From: a virus
Strand: one strand, 5' to 3'
Virus record (IMG/VR): IMGVR_UViG_3300042691_034458
Location: 1-64,000 of that record
DNA: 64,000 bases
The position numbers were made by a program, and so were the translations under genes. Each line of letters opens with the position of its first letter. The stretch's first letter is position 1. Below are positions 1 to 7,416 of this stretch, piece by piece. The notes below the pieces were generated by a model. The model made no database searches, had not been told where the DNA came from, and saw nothing but the letters and a program-made list of their open reading frames with translations.

Positions 1-1
1 T

Positions 2-240
2 GTTGGGGGAGATTTGAGTTTAGTAGGAACACCAATTCAATCCTTACCGGATAATCTTCATGTTGGGGGATATTTGGATTTATATGGAACACCAATTCAA
101 TCCTTACCGGATAATCTTCATGTTGGGGGAAGTTTGTATTTAAGAGGAACACCAATTCAATCCTTACCGGATAATCTTCATGTTGAGGGAGATTTGTTTT
201 TAGGTAAAACACCAATTCAATCCTTACCGAATAATCTTGA
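2..240 (+). repeat. 60-nt tandem repeats coding LRR units
   Basis: Four copies of a 60-base unit follow one another in frame. The core encoding TPIQSLPDNL is almost identical at the DNA level between copies, and most differences fall in the codons after the Gly-Gly. The same unit occurs at 47983-48445. Confidence 0.95.
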
Positions 241-337
241 CGTTAAGGGGACAATTTATATTAAAGGAACACCATTAAATGATAATGATGAATTGGTTAA
301 GAAATATGAAGAAAAATATAGAATTATTAGAGTTTAA
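2..337 (+). CDS. Leucine-rich-repeat protein, 3' end only
   Basis: The frame is open from the left edge, so the true start lies outside the window. The visible 111 residues are 20-residue repeats of the type G-T-P-I-Q-S-L-P-D-N-L-H-V-G-G-x-L-x-L, a bacterial leucine-rich-repeat pattern. They end in a non-repeat cap that begins TPLNDNDELVKKYEEKY. The cap and repeats closely match the complete protein at 47779-48540, and more loosely the C-terminus of the protein at 20173-21774, so this is one of three paralogues. Those two relatives carry the putative capsid-targeting tag before the repeats, so this one probably does too, off the window. The molecular role is unknown; repeats like this usually bind proteins. 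Confidence 0.85.
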   Translation, partial: VGGDLSLVGTPIQSLPDNLHVGGYLDLYGTPIQSLPDNLHVGGSLYLRGTPIQSLPDNLHVEGDLFLGKTPIQSLPNNLDVKGTIYIKGTPLNDNDELVKKYEEKYRIIRV

Positions 338-364
338 TAATAAACACATAACACACATAAAAAA

Positions 365-673
365 ATGGGAATATTTGAACTAGTTAATACATTATTTGTA
401 TTATCATCGTTAGTTGTCGTTGCTTCAGAATATGCAAGCAAATATACAAAAGTTAAAGGAACGTTATCACAAATCCAATCTTGGGTAATTTCAATCCTAA
501 TTGGTATTTTTTGTGCATGGTTAAACTTTGGAGTATTCAATGGTGTGGACACCAAAGGGGGCATTCTCTATGGAATATTAATCGGATTAATATCAAATGG
601 AATATTTGACATGTCATTCGTTAAACAAATCTTAACAATGATTGGTGCTAGAGCAAATACTTTAAAGGATTAA
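365..673 (+). CDS. Putative holin, three membrane segments
   Basis: A 102-residue protein with three hydrophobic stretches at about residues 5-22, 38-57 and 66-84, and a short charged C-terminus ending NTLKD. Size and topology fit a class I phage holin, which would form inner-membrane lesions that release the endolysin. It converges with and overlaps by four bases the L,D-peptidase-like gene on the other strand, and the multidomain peptidoglycan hydrolase lies just downstream, so this end of the window looks like the lysis region. No specific holin family was recognised, and another small membrane protein is possible. Confidence 0.55.
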   Translation: MGIFELVNTLFVLSSLVVVASEYASKYTKVKGTLSQIQSWVISILIGIFCAWLNFGVFNGVDTKGGILYGILIGLISNGIFDMSFVKQILTMIGARANTLKD

Positions 674-1278
674 ACGATATCTTTACTTTCAATTAAGGTG
701 TAGGTAAATCTATTACCGTGGATATTTCTTGCTTTATTTAAAATTGTCATAAATTCATTAAAGTCTTTGACTCTTTTAAATACAGAACATCCTTCGCTCC
801 AATCGTTTACAAATTGTGATTCAGTTTTTGGATTTGAACGATGTATATTAATACCAAAAACACCCTCATGAATTGTTGCGGGGTCCATATCAAATTTCAT
901 ATCTTTATTTTTATCACGATAAACTTTAACAGGTCTGTCTTGACATAAAGCATCATATTTTCCTTGGTGCTTTCTTATAATATATGCACTTCTATATTGA
1001 CCCGGAACAAGAATTGCAACACCCCTTGTATTACTAAATTCTCTCACAGCTTTTGTTCCCGGATCTGTGGTAATATCCCACTCATGATATTTCCACACAC
1101 CATTTTCTTTATATGTTAATGTTAATTTATCATCAAAAACATTTGTAACTCTTGAACCCGGTCCTGAGTTTCTAATGCTAACAACGTTAACATCAAATCC
1201 TTTATTTGAATCATCATTAAACCAAACATAACCTTTTGATTTAAGAGCGTTTTCTATTTTTTCTTTTGAGTATAACAT
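670..1278 (-). CDS. L,D-transpeptidase/carboxypeptidase-like murein enzyme
   Basis: A 202-residue soluble protein without a signal peptide. Around residues 142-166 it has GINIHRS followed by WSEGCSVF. The paired His146 and Cys164 in a Ser-x-Gly-Cys setting resemble the catalytic His/Cys of YkuD-type L,D-transpeptidases and related phage endolysins. I infer that it cuts or exchanges peptidoglycan stem peptides during lysis. It faces the holin-like gene tail to tail and has its own ATATTTAT promoter candidate 18 bases upstream of the start. The family match rests only on the His and Cys motifs, so the exact substrate is uncertain. Confidence 0.55.
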   Translation of the reverse strand: MLYSKEKIENALKSKGYVWFNDDSNKGFDVNVVSIRNSGPGSRVTNVFDDKLTLTYKENGVWKYHEWDITTDPGTKAVREFSNTRGVAILVPGQYRSAYIIRKHQGKYDALCQDRPVKVYRDKNKDMKFDMDPATIHEGVFGINIHRSNPKTESQFVNDWSEGCSVFKRVKDFNEFMTILNKARNIHGNRFTYTLIESKDIV

Positions 1279-1296
1279 GTGATATATAGTTTAACC

Positions 1297-1304
1297 ATAA
1301 ATAT
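1297..1304 (-). promoter_or_regulatory. Candidate late promoter ATATTTAT
   Basis: ATATTTAT on the - strand, followed by GGTTAAAC, 18 bases before the start of the L,D-peptidase-like gene. The extended form matches the site at 1624 on the other strand. Confidence 0.5.
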
Positions 1305-1353
1305 TATTGATTTATTTTTTATATAATTTATTTTTTCATAAAAACTTAAACAA

Positions 1354-1596
1354 ATGTCAATATTAAAAGAAGAAATCAAAGGAACGAAGATTTATAATGA
1401 AATTCAATCTTCAAATATTGTGAGAACAGAATATGATACACAAACTGAAATTATGATAGTTGAATTTAAAAATGGTTCTAGGTTTGAGTATGAAAAAGTA
1501 CCCCATAAAATATATTCTCAATTTAGATTAGCTGAATCGCAGGGAAAGTTCTTTTCATCCTCAATATCAAAAGCATATAAGTATAAAAAAATTTAA
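1354..1596 (+). CDS. KTSC-domain protein
   Basis: An 80-residue protein that is nearly all one KTSC domain. SSNIVRTEYD, then IVEFKNGSRFEYEKVP and a C-terminal AESQGKFFSSSISKAYKYKKI-like stretch follow the usual order of that family. KTSC domains occur as small stand-alone proteins or fused to nucleic-acid enzymes in phages and bacteria; a role in nucleic-acid binding has been suggested but not settled. The start is preceded by an A-rich leader. It lies between the lysis genes and the peptidoglycan hydrolase, with no obvious functional link. Confidence 0.75.
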   Translation: MSILKEEIKGTKIYNEIQSSNIVRTEYDTQTEIMIVEFKNGSRFEYEKVPHKIYSQFRLAESQGKFFSSSISKAYKYKKI

Positions 1597-1623
1597 TAAA
1601 TTTAAAAACTTATTGGTTACCAT

Positions 1624-1631
1624 ATATTTAT
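1624..1631 (+). promoter_or_regulatory. Candidate late promoter ATATTTAT
   Basis: ATATTTAT followed by GGTTAAAGC, 21 bases before the start of the four-domain hydrolase gene. Confidence 0.5.
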
Positions 1632-1652
1632 GGTTAAAGCTTTTTTAAATAT

Positions 1653-3644
1653 ATGAGTGAAGAATCGAAAATAATTTCATCGTTTTCATTACAAGAAACA
1701 TTAAATCCGAAAATTTGGGATAATTATAAAAATCCTGAAAAAGCTTCGCTTAAACCAGAAATAAGAAAGAAACTTCTTGAGATTGCTCATGAGTTTATGG
1801 ATTTTATTGATATTGAGTTTTTTGTTGATGATATTATTTTTACCGGTTCTCTTTCAAATTTTAATTGGTCAGATTTTTCTGACGTTGATTTACATCTTGA
1901 AGTTGATTTTACCCAGTTTGATACTGATTCAGTTGAGTTATATCGTGAACTGTTTAATTTAAAAAAACTCTTATTTAATACCAATCATGATATTACCATA
2001 AAGGGGTTTGAGGTTGAGCTTTATGTTCAAGATATTATTGAACCCCACACAAGTGGTGGGATTTATTCGGTTCTTTTTGATGAATGGACGGTTGTACCAC
2101 AAAAAAAAGATGTTAAAATAGATAGGAATCTTTTAAAGAAAAAAATTAAAACGTGGACCAATAAAATTGATGAAATTACCGAACAAGTTAAAAATGGTGA
2201 TTATGACGAATCAATTTTATTAATTAAAGAATTAAGAGATAAGATTAAAAAATATAGAAAAGCTGGTCTTGAAAAGAATGGTGAATTTTCATATGAGAAT
2301 TTGGTATTCAAATACTTAAGAAGGGGTAAATATATTGAAAGATTAATAGACTTATCCAATCAATTAAAAGATAAAAAGCTGTCTTTAGAATCGTTAAATG
2401 AAGCTAAATTAATTGGTGGTGATTTTAAATGGGGTGGTGGACCAAAAGAACACGGTAAAAGAGCATTCGGTAATTGGCAATCTGATAACGCTTATGATTT
2501 AATGGCTCCGGTAGGTACGCCCGTTTATTCATTAACTGATGGGACAATCACAAAAACATATTTCACTGAAGGAGGTGAAAGTGGAAAACAAACTAAAATC
2601 TATGGTTGGCAAGTAACTATAAAAGGTGATGATAATAATTTTTTTTATACCCATTTAGGTGAAATAAATCCAAACATAAAGGTTGGTAATAGAATTTCTA
2701 AAGGTGATTTAATTGGTACAATTGGCGCACCTACAAGTGGTAGAAAATGGTATCCACATTTACACATTGCGGTTCAAAATGGTGATTTAAAATCATACAT
2801 AAATGATACGGCAATTATAAAAAAAGAAGAAAGTATTTTTGATAAGATTTTAAAGTTTTTAGGTCTTGAAGGATTAATAACATCAGAAGAAACAAATTTT
2901 GTTAAAGAGTTAGAAAGTTTAATACAGTCAAATACTGAGTTAAAATGGGAAAAAAATAAAAAGATAGAATATAATGATAATACTAAAACACTGCAAAGCA
3001 TTCTACAATTATTAGGATATTCTTTACCCAAATGGGGTGTTGATGGAAAGTTTGGTCCTGAAACAAATACGGCTGTTATTAATTTCCAAAAAGAAAATAA
3101 TTTAACACCAAATGGTGTTGTTGATAACATCACACTTAAAGTAATTCTTAAAGAATTATCAAAAATTGATTTGAATCAAGATAAAATTAGTGGAATTCAA
3201 AAAAATAAAGAAAATCTAAAAATAAACCCAACAAGTAATAAAAATAAAATTTTAAAGTTTTTAACCGATAAGGGATTAACAATAGAACAAGCATCTGGAG
3301 TAGCTGGTAATTTACAAGCAGAATCTAATTTTAATCCGAGTGCTGTTGGCGATAATGGAACATCTTTAGGTATTGCTCAATGGCATAAAAGTAGAAAAGA
3401 TAATTTAATTAATTTTTGTAATTCAAAAAAACAAAATTCAGAATCACTTGATTGTCAATTAGATTTCTTGTGGAGTGAGTTAAATACAAAATATTCAAAT
3501 GTTTTATCCTCTATTAAGGCAAGTAACTCTGCTGGTGATGTAGCTGAAATTTTTGCATCAAAATACGAAAAACCAAGTAGTACAGATTATAGTAAAAGAA
3601 TAAATTTTGCAGAAAAAATATATAGTGATACAACAATTTCTTAA
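1653..3644 (+). CDS. Nucleotidyltransferase-like / M23 peptidase / PG-binding / tail lysozyme fusion
   Basis: A 663-residue protein with four parts. Residues 40-130 have a nucleotidyltransferase-like signature: FTGSLSNFNWSDFSDVDLH with paired Asp78/Asp80 and later VELYVQD. Residues 255-385 are an M23 metallopeptidase: NAYDLMAPVGTPVYSLTDG, FYTHL and WYPHLHIAV, with His334, His369 and His371. The usual first zinc-ligand His is Asn279 here. Residues 443-500 are a PG_binding_1 repeat (VDGKFGPETNTAVINFQ). Residues 530-660 resemble a phage tail lysozyme, with Glu557 and GTSLGIAQW. The last three parts would degrade peptidoglycan at entry or lysis. The linker before the peptidase contains LNE-A at 248-251, which fits the prohead-protease cleavage rule, so the NTase half might be released during maturation. 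Confidence 0.85.
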   Translation: MSEESKIISSFSLQETLNPKIWDNYKNPEKASLKPEIRKKLLEIAHEFMDFIDIEFFVDDIIFTGSLSNFNWSDFSDVDLHLEVDFTQFDTDSVELYRELFNLKKLLFNTNHDITIKGFEVELYVQDIIEPHTSGGIYSVLFDEWTVVPQKKDVKIDRNLLKKKIKTWTNKIDEITEQVKNGDYDESILLIKELRDKIKKYRKAGLEKNGEFSYENLVFKYLRRGKYIERLIDLSNQLKDKKLSLESLNEAKLIGGDFKWGGGPKEHGKRAFGNWQSDNAYDLMAPVGTPVYSLTDGTITKTYFTEGGESGKQTKIYGWQVTIKGDDNNFFYTHLGEINPNIKVGNRISKGDLIGTIGAPTSGRKWYPHLHIAVQNGDLKSYINDTAIIKKEESIFDKILKFLGLEGLITSEETNFVKELESLIQSNTELKWEKNKKIEYNDNTKTLQSILQLLGYSLPKWGVDGKFGPETNTAVINFQKENNLTPNGVVDNITLKVILKELSKIDLNQDKISGIQKNKENLKINPTSNKNKILKFLTDKGLTIEQASGVAGNLQAESNFNPSAVGDNGTSLGIAQWHKSRKDNLINFCNSKKQNSESLDCQLDFLWSELNTKYSNVLSSIKASNSAGDVAEIFASKYEKPSSTDYSKRINFAEKIYSDTTIS

Positions 3645-3661
3645 TTTTTTTAAAATCAACT

Positions 3662-3669
3662 ATATTTAT
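3662..3669 (+). promoter_or_regulatory. Candidate late promoter ATATTTAT
   Basis: ATATTTAT followed by ATATAAAAAATAAT, 17 bases before the small gene at 3687 that heads the structural run. Confidence 0.5.
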
Positions 3670-3686
3670 ATATAAAAAATAATAAA

Positions 3687-3860
3687 ATGCCAGAAACAGT
3701 ATCAGCGGGAACTTATAACTATGTAATACAAGATTGCGCTTGTACGGGTAATACTCAGTTTTATTCACCACATCCTGAATATGTTAACCCAAAGAATGGT
3801 GATACCGTTGTTCAAATCTCTTCCATTGAGCTTGGTGGGTTCAATGGATTAAATAATTAA
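3687..3860 (+). CDS. Small hypothetical protein
   Basis: A 57-residue frame starting MPETVSAGTYNYV and ending GGFNGLNN, with a CAC motif near residue 17. It begins 17 bases after a promoter-like octamer, has an A-rich leader and is followed 12 bases later by the next gene, so it is probably real and leads the structural operon. No family was recognised. A small virion or assembly protein is plausible from context only. Confidence 0.6.
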   Translation: MPETVSAGTYNYVIQDCACTGNTQFYSPHPEYVNPKNGDTVVQISSIELGGFNGLNN

Positions 3861-3872
3861 AAATATAAAAAA

Positions 3873-5060
3873 ATGGGAACATTAAAACCAGTAGGTAGTG
3901 AAAAATTACAGGGGGCGGATAAAATCGCTCGTATTATGGAAATTGCCAGATATAAAGAAGCTTTACCTAATCAAGAAAAAAATTTACAAACAGAATCATT
4001 TTCAGTTCAGTTAGCTGATGGTAATACCTATAGAATTTTATACGAGAAGAACGGCTATATTATTCAGAAATCTGTAAATGAATCATTTGATTATATTGAA
4101 CCGATGAAGAATAGAAAATATTATTCATCATATTCTGACGCATTTAAAAGAGTAAATTTGATTGCTAAGGAATTAAATACTTTGTATGAAAATAAAGACG
4201 GTGTTTCATTATTTGGTGAACAAAAAAAGTTCGTTTTAAAGGCTCCAACACCTCCCGCACCAGAAATGGCTCCCGAAATTAGTGCTCCAGCACCTAATTC
4301 CGGAATACCAGAAACACCTGCGGTTGATGATATTTCTTTAGATATTGAAACACCTTCTACTGATTTAGCGGAACCAATGACCGGTGAAGTTCCTTCAGAA
4401 ACAGGTGAAGTATCGTTTAAACAAATACAAAAATTAACCGGAAAACTTGCTCAAAAATTAAGAGAATTTAAAGTTTCTGGTGAAATGTCATCAAAAGATA
4501 TAAAATACGTTGTTAATTCAATATTATCTGCTTTGGATTTAACATCGCTTGAGGAGGAAGATAAAGAAGAAATTTTATCAAGATTTGATAGTGAAGATAT
4601 GGATATTGACATAGAAACTGACATGAGTGCTGAAGCTGGTCTTGAAACACCGGAAGAGGAAATTCCTATGGGTGAAGGTTGGGATGTTGAGGAATCATAT
4701 GAGGAGGTTGAGGAGGAAGAATCACCTGAAAATAAATTCACAAAAGATATTATGGATTCAATTTTTTCAGAATCAAAAGTTGAATCTACATTAACAAAGT
4801 ATTTTGAAAAAACAAAATCAGAAATTTTAAGTGAACAGAAAAAATATAATCAATTTAAGGAAAGTTTAAAAACTAAAATTAAACAAGAATTAAGTGAAAT
4901 TAAAAAATTAGCTGAGAATACTAATCAAGAAAAAAATGCTAAAACTTTCTTACGTGAGAACCCTACTTTTAACTTTGTTGGAAAAACTAATAAGAAAAGT
5001 TTAGTGTTTGAAAATAAAGGCGAACAAATAAGAATCACAAAGGAAGGTAATGTATTATGA
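3873..5060 (+). CDS. Hypothetical acidic structural-type protein
   Basis: 395 residues in three parts. An N-terminal domain of about 115 residues includes a Tyr-rich hairpin (KNRKYYSSYSDAFKRV). A Pro/Ala-rich linker spans about 124-175. A strongly acidic, helical second half carries several Glu runs around 225-285, followed by a charged coiled-coil-like segment. It overlaps the next gene by four bases, so the pair is translationally coupled. Its place upstream of the terminase suggests a head, neck or scaffold role. I do not recognise the family. Confidence 0.8.
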   Translation: MGTLKPVGSEKLQGADKIARIMEIARYKEALPNQEKNLQTESFSVQLADGNTYRILYEKNGYIIQKSVNESFDYIEPMKNRKYYSSYSDAFKRVNLIAKELNTLYENKDGVSLFGEQKKFVLKAPTPPAPEMAPEISAPAPNSGIPETPAVDDISLDIETPSTDLAEPMTGEVPSETGEVSFKQIQKLTGKLAQKLREFKVSGEMSSKDIKYVVNSILSALDLTSLEEEDKEEILSRFDSEDMDIDIETDMSAEAGLETPEEEIPMGEGWDVEESYEEVEEEESPENKFTKDIMDSIFSESKVESTLTKYFEKTKSEILSEQKKYNQFKESLKTKIKQELSEIKKLAENTNQEKNAKTFLRENPTFNFVGKTNKKSLVFENKGEQIRITKEGNVL

Positions 5061-5458
5061 GTCATCTAGTATATGTGAACGGGTTAGGACCAAATTATAA
5101 AGGTGAACATATATATGAATTTATTTTTTCAGAATCTGATGAAATTAGTGGTGATTATTGGGACGCAAAACCATCGCATGGTCAACCAAAACCTCCAGAT
5201 TTGGAGTATGTAAAAAAAGTTGGTATACTTAGAAATAGTGGTGTTATTTTTGACTTAATACAGAACTCTGACGTTTTTGGAATGGAAGACGCTGTAGATG
5301 GTATTATAGCATTAGCTTGGGAAAACGACGAAACTAAAACTAATTTTAAAAAATTGGTATTCTTATTTGGTGAAGAAGAAAAAATTATAAAAGATAAACT
5401 ATATTCAAGAGATTTAATTCTTGAATTTGAAAAAGAAATGAGTTATGAAATCGATTAA
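5057..5458 (+). CDS. Hypothetical protein
   Basis: A 133-residue acidic protein beginning MSHLVYVNGLGPNYKGEHIY. Its start overlaps the previous stop (ATGA) and its end overlaps the next start by 14 bases, so it sits in a tightly coupled operon with the terminase region. No motif of known function was seen. The mixed alpha/beta sequence without membrane segments suggests a small soluble virion or connector protein. Confidence 0.75.
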   Translation: MSHLVYVNGLGPNYKGEHIYEFIFSESDEISGDYWDAKPSHGQPKPPDLEYVKKVGILRNSGVIFDLIQNSDVFGMEDAVDGIIALAWENDETKTNFKKLVFLFGEEEKIIKDKLYSRDLILEFEKEMSYEID

Positions 5459-6143
5459 AGAAAAATACAACGAATTAATTCAAAAAGGTTTTTCCAAAAA
5501 AACCCTTTATTCTTTAAATGAGACTGAACTTTCAGATCTTCATAAGCTAATTACTGAACAAGTAAAACAAACAACTAAACAAGTTACAACCACAACAATT
5601 CCCTCGTCTGTTGCAAAATCAACCGGTGCTAATGTTGGTAATGTCGATATAAAACAGGACGCTTCCGGAAATATTGTTGCAACAAAAATGGAGGGTGAAA
5701 TGAAAGAAGGTGGAAAGAAAAAAGTAAATCCTTGGGCGGTTTGTACTTCAAATATGGGTAAAAAGTTTGGTACAACTGAAAGAAGTGAGTGGAATAAAGA
5801 ACAAATGGATGAATATGAGCGTTGTATTATGGATGTTAAAAAATCCGCAAAAAAATATAAGAAAAAAATTGATGAAGAATTGGAAAAACAACTTGTAAAG
5901 TTAGTTGAAAAGCATATCTCACCAAGAATGACTAAGGGTGATTTACTTAATTTAATTGAGCAAGGAACAAAAGAAGCGCCAACAAAACCTAAAGAAAAGG
6001 AAAAGGAGCGTACAAAACCTTGGCATCCCGGAAGAGATCCCCGTCCCGGTGTTGAACCAGCACCGAAAGCTAAAAAATCGGATGAGAAGAAAAAAGAGGA
6101 TATTATGAAAATAATTGCAAAAATATTAAACAATAATGAGTAA
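5445..6143 (+). CDS. Hypothetical protein with tag-like N-terminus
   Basis: 232 residues, Lys/Glu-rich. Residues 24-39 read LNETELSDLHKLITEQ, similar in spacing and ending (I-T-E then Q at 36-39) to the putative capsid-targeting tag. A middle segment with NPWAVCTS (Cys about 103) and YERCIMDVKK (Cys about 128) looks like a small conserved two-cysteine module. The rest is basic and probably disordered, with a Pro-rich stretch near 180-205. It lies in the coupled operon that leads to the terminase. Function unknown; an internal head protein is my inference. Confidence 0.75.
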   Translation: MKSIKEKYNELIQKGFSKKTLYSLNETELSDLHKLITEQVKQTTKQVTTTTIPSSVAKSTGANVGNVDIKQDASGNIVATKMEGEMKEGGKKKVNPWAVCTSNMGKKFGTTERSEWNKEQMDEYERCIMDVKKSAKKYKKKIDEELEKQLVKLVEKHISPRMTKGDLLNLIEQGTKEAPTKPKEKEKERTKPWHPGRDPRPGVEPAPKAKKSDEKKKEDIMKIIAKILNNNE

Positions 6144-7380
6144 AAAATTTAAATTATCTGAAGCTCCGGTTGATTATGGTGATTATCCGGAAAGAATGGA
6201 CCCAGAAACTGAAAGAAAAGTTTCAAGTCCCGAAAATCCATTTGCAAAAGCATTAAGAGGTGGTGTTTCTGATGTTGAAAAATTAATCGGTTCTCGATTT
6301 AAAAAAGTCGTTGATAAACTCAAAGCTGCGACTGGAATTGAGGATTTGAGCAATCATGAGGTTACTAGTAGCTTGGTCAAAGATTTGTTTAATAATATAA
6401 ATAGCGTTGTTCAAATTGAATCGAGATATAAAGAAGAGTTAACAGAATTAGCGATTAAATTAGCGATAGACGCTGCTGATGCTGAAGAAGATTGGTATGA
6501 GATTGAGGCTCGTCTTAATCCGATTGGGATTGATACTTCAAAGTTTAGATTGAAAAAAGAAGCGCCGCCCAAATTTCAACCCTCAACTTCATTTGAAATG
6601 GATACTTTAACAGATGAGGAAAAATTTGAATTAGAAAAGGCAAAAAGAAATATAATTAATGCTATTGTACAAGGCTCATCAAAAAAAGGACATTATATTT
6701 TTCAATTACCAGAAGTTAAAGAAAAGTTAGATGAAATTAATCCTTCGTTATATGATTTTTACTCTAAAATAATGGCGGTTAATGATATTATGTATTTTAC
6801 TATGGATAAGCTTATTGAAGCTGCGAGTAAAACTGGTCGGGGTGTTGCTGGTAAAGTACAAACAATGAGTAATGATGATGAAGACGATGAAAATGCACCA
6901 GACATAAAAATTGTTGCTGAAGGATTAATGTTTCCGATATTAGTTCATGAAATAATAAAAGGTATTGAGGAAGCAAAAGCTAAATATGGTTTACCCGAAG
7001 ACCCTGAAATGGCGATGAAAGTTATGGGTCAAACAGATGTTCTTTCTCAGGAACCCATGCAATTAAGAATTGGACCTGAATTAGTGGAGAAAATAAAGTT
7101 TGCGTTACCCGCAGAAATTTTTGAACCCGAAAATAAAGGTTTAATTAGCTTTTTCCAAACTGAACTTTATTCTTTACCAGCTAAAGAATTCTTAGATGTT
7201 ATTAGTGATATTGTTTCTGAAAATGATGCTGAGAATAGAAACGGAATAAAAAAATTCAATGATTTATTGAAAATTGCAAAAAACAAAAAAAACCAATACG
7301 ACAAATCAAAAAAATCAACTGATTCGGGTGATGATGAGGATGAGGAATTTGGTTCATTTTTAAAGGACTTAGGTTTATAA
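6136..7380 (+). CDS. Hypothetical protein upstream of terminase
   Basis: 414 residues, predicted mostly helical, with an acidic region near 250 (DDEDDENAPD) and an acidic C-terminus containing DSGDDEDEEFG. It starts inside the end of the previous gene (8-base overlap) and ends 36 bases before the terminase start. In T4-like phages this slot can hold small terminase or neck genes, but I see no small-terminase signature and the length is too great for one. Function not assigned. Confidence 0.75.
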   Translation: MSKKFKLSEAPVDYGDYPERMDPETERKVSSPENPFAKALRGGVSDVEKLIGSRFKKVVDKLKAATGIEDLSNHEVTSSLVKDLFNNINSVVQIESRYKEELTELAIKLAIDAADAEEDWYEIEARLNPIGIDTSKFRLKKEAPPKFQPSTSFEMDTLTDEEKFELEKAKRNIINAIVQGSSKKGHYIFQLPEVKEKLDEINPSLYDFYSKIMAVNDIMYFTMDKLIEAASKTGRGVAGKVQTMSNDDEDDENAPDIKIVAEGLMFPILVHEIIKGIEEAKAKYGLPEDPEMAMKVMGQTDVLSQEPMQLRIGPELVEKIKFALPAEIFEPENKGLISFFQTELYSLPAKEFLDVISDIVSENDAENRNGIKKFNDLLKIAKNKKNQYDKSKKSTDSGDDEDEEFGSFLKDLGL

Positions 7381-7387
7381 AATCACT

Positions 7388-7406
7388 CTATTAGTTATTC
7401 TAATAG
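7388..7406 (+). promoter_or_regulatory. Inverted repeat before terminase gene
   Basis: CTATTAG and CTAATAG flank a five-base loop, forming a perfect 7-bp hairpin 10 bases before the terminase start. There is no T-run after it, so it is more likely a translational or processing element than a terminator. Confidence 0.35.
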
Positions 7407-7416
7407 ATAATATATA

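Noticed and set aside
2-240. CRISPR-like array from regularly spaced repeats
   Set aside because: The 60-base units are contiguous and in frame and encode LRR repeats; there are no spacers.
5540-6133. Antisense Phe/Ser-rich frame opposite the tagged Lys-rich gene
   Set aside because: It is fully contained in a coupled operon gene and has low-complexity composition expected of a shadow frame.
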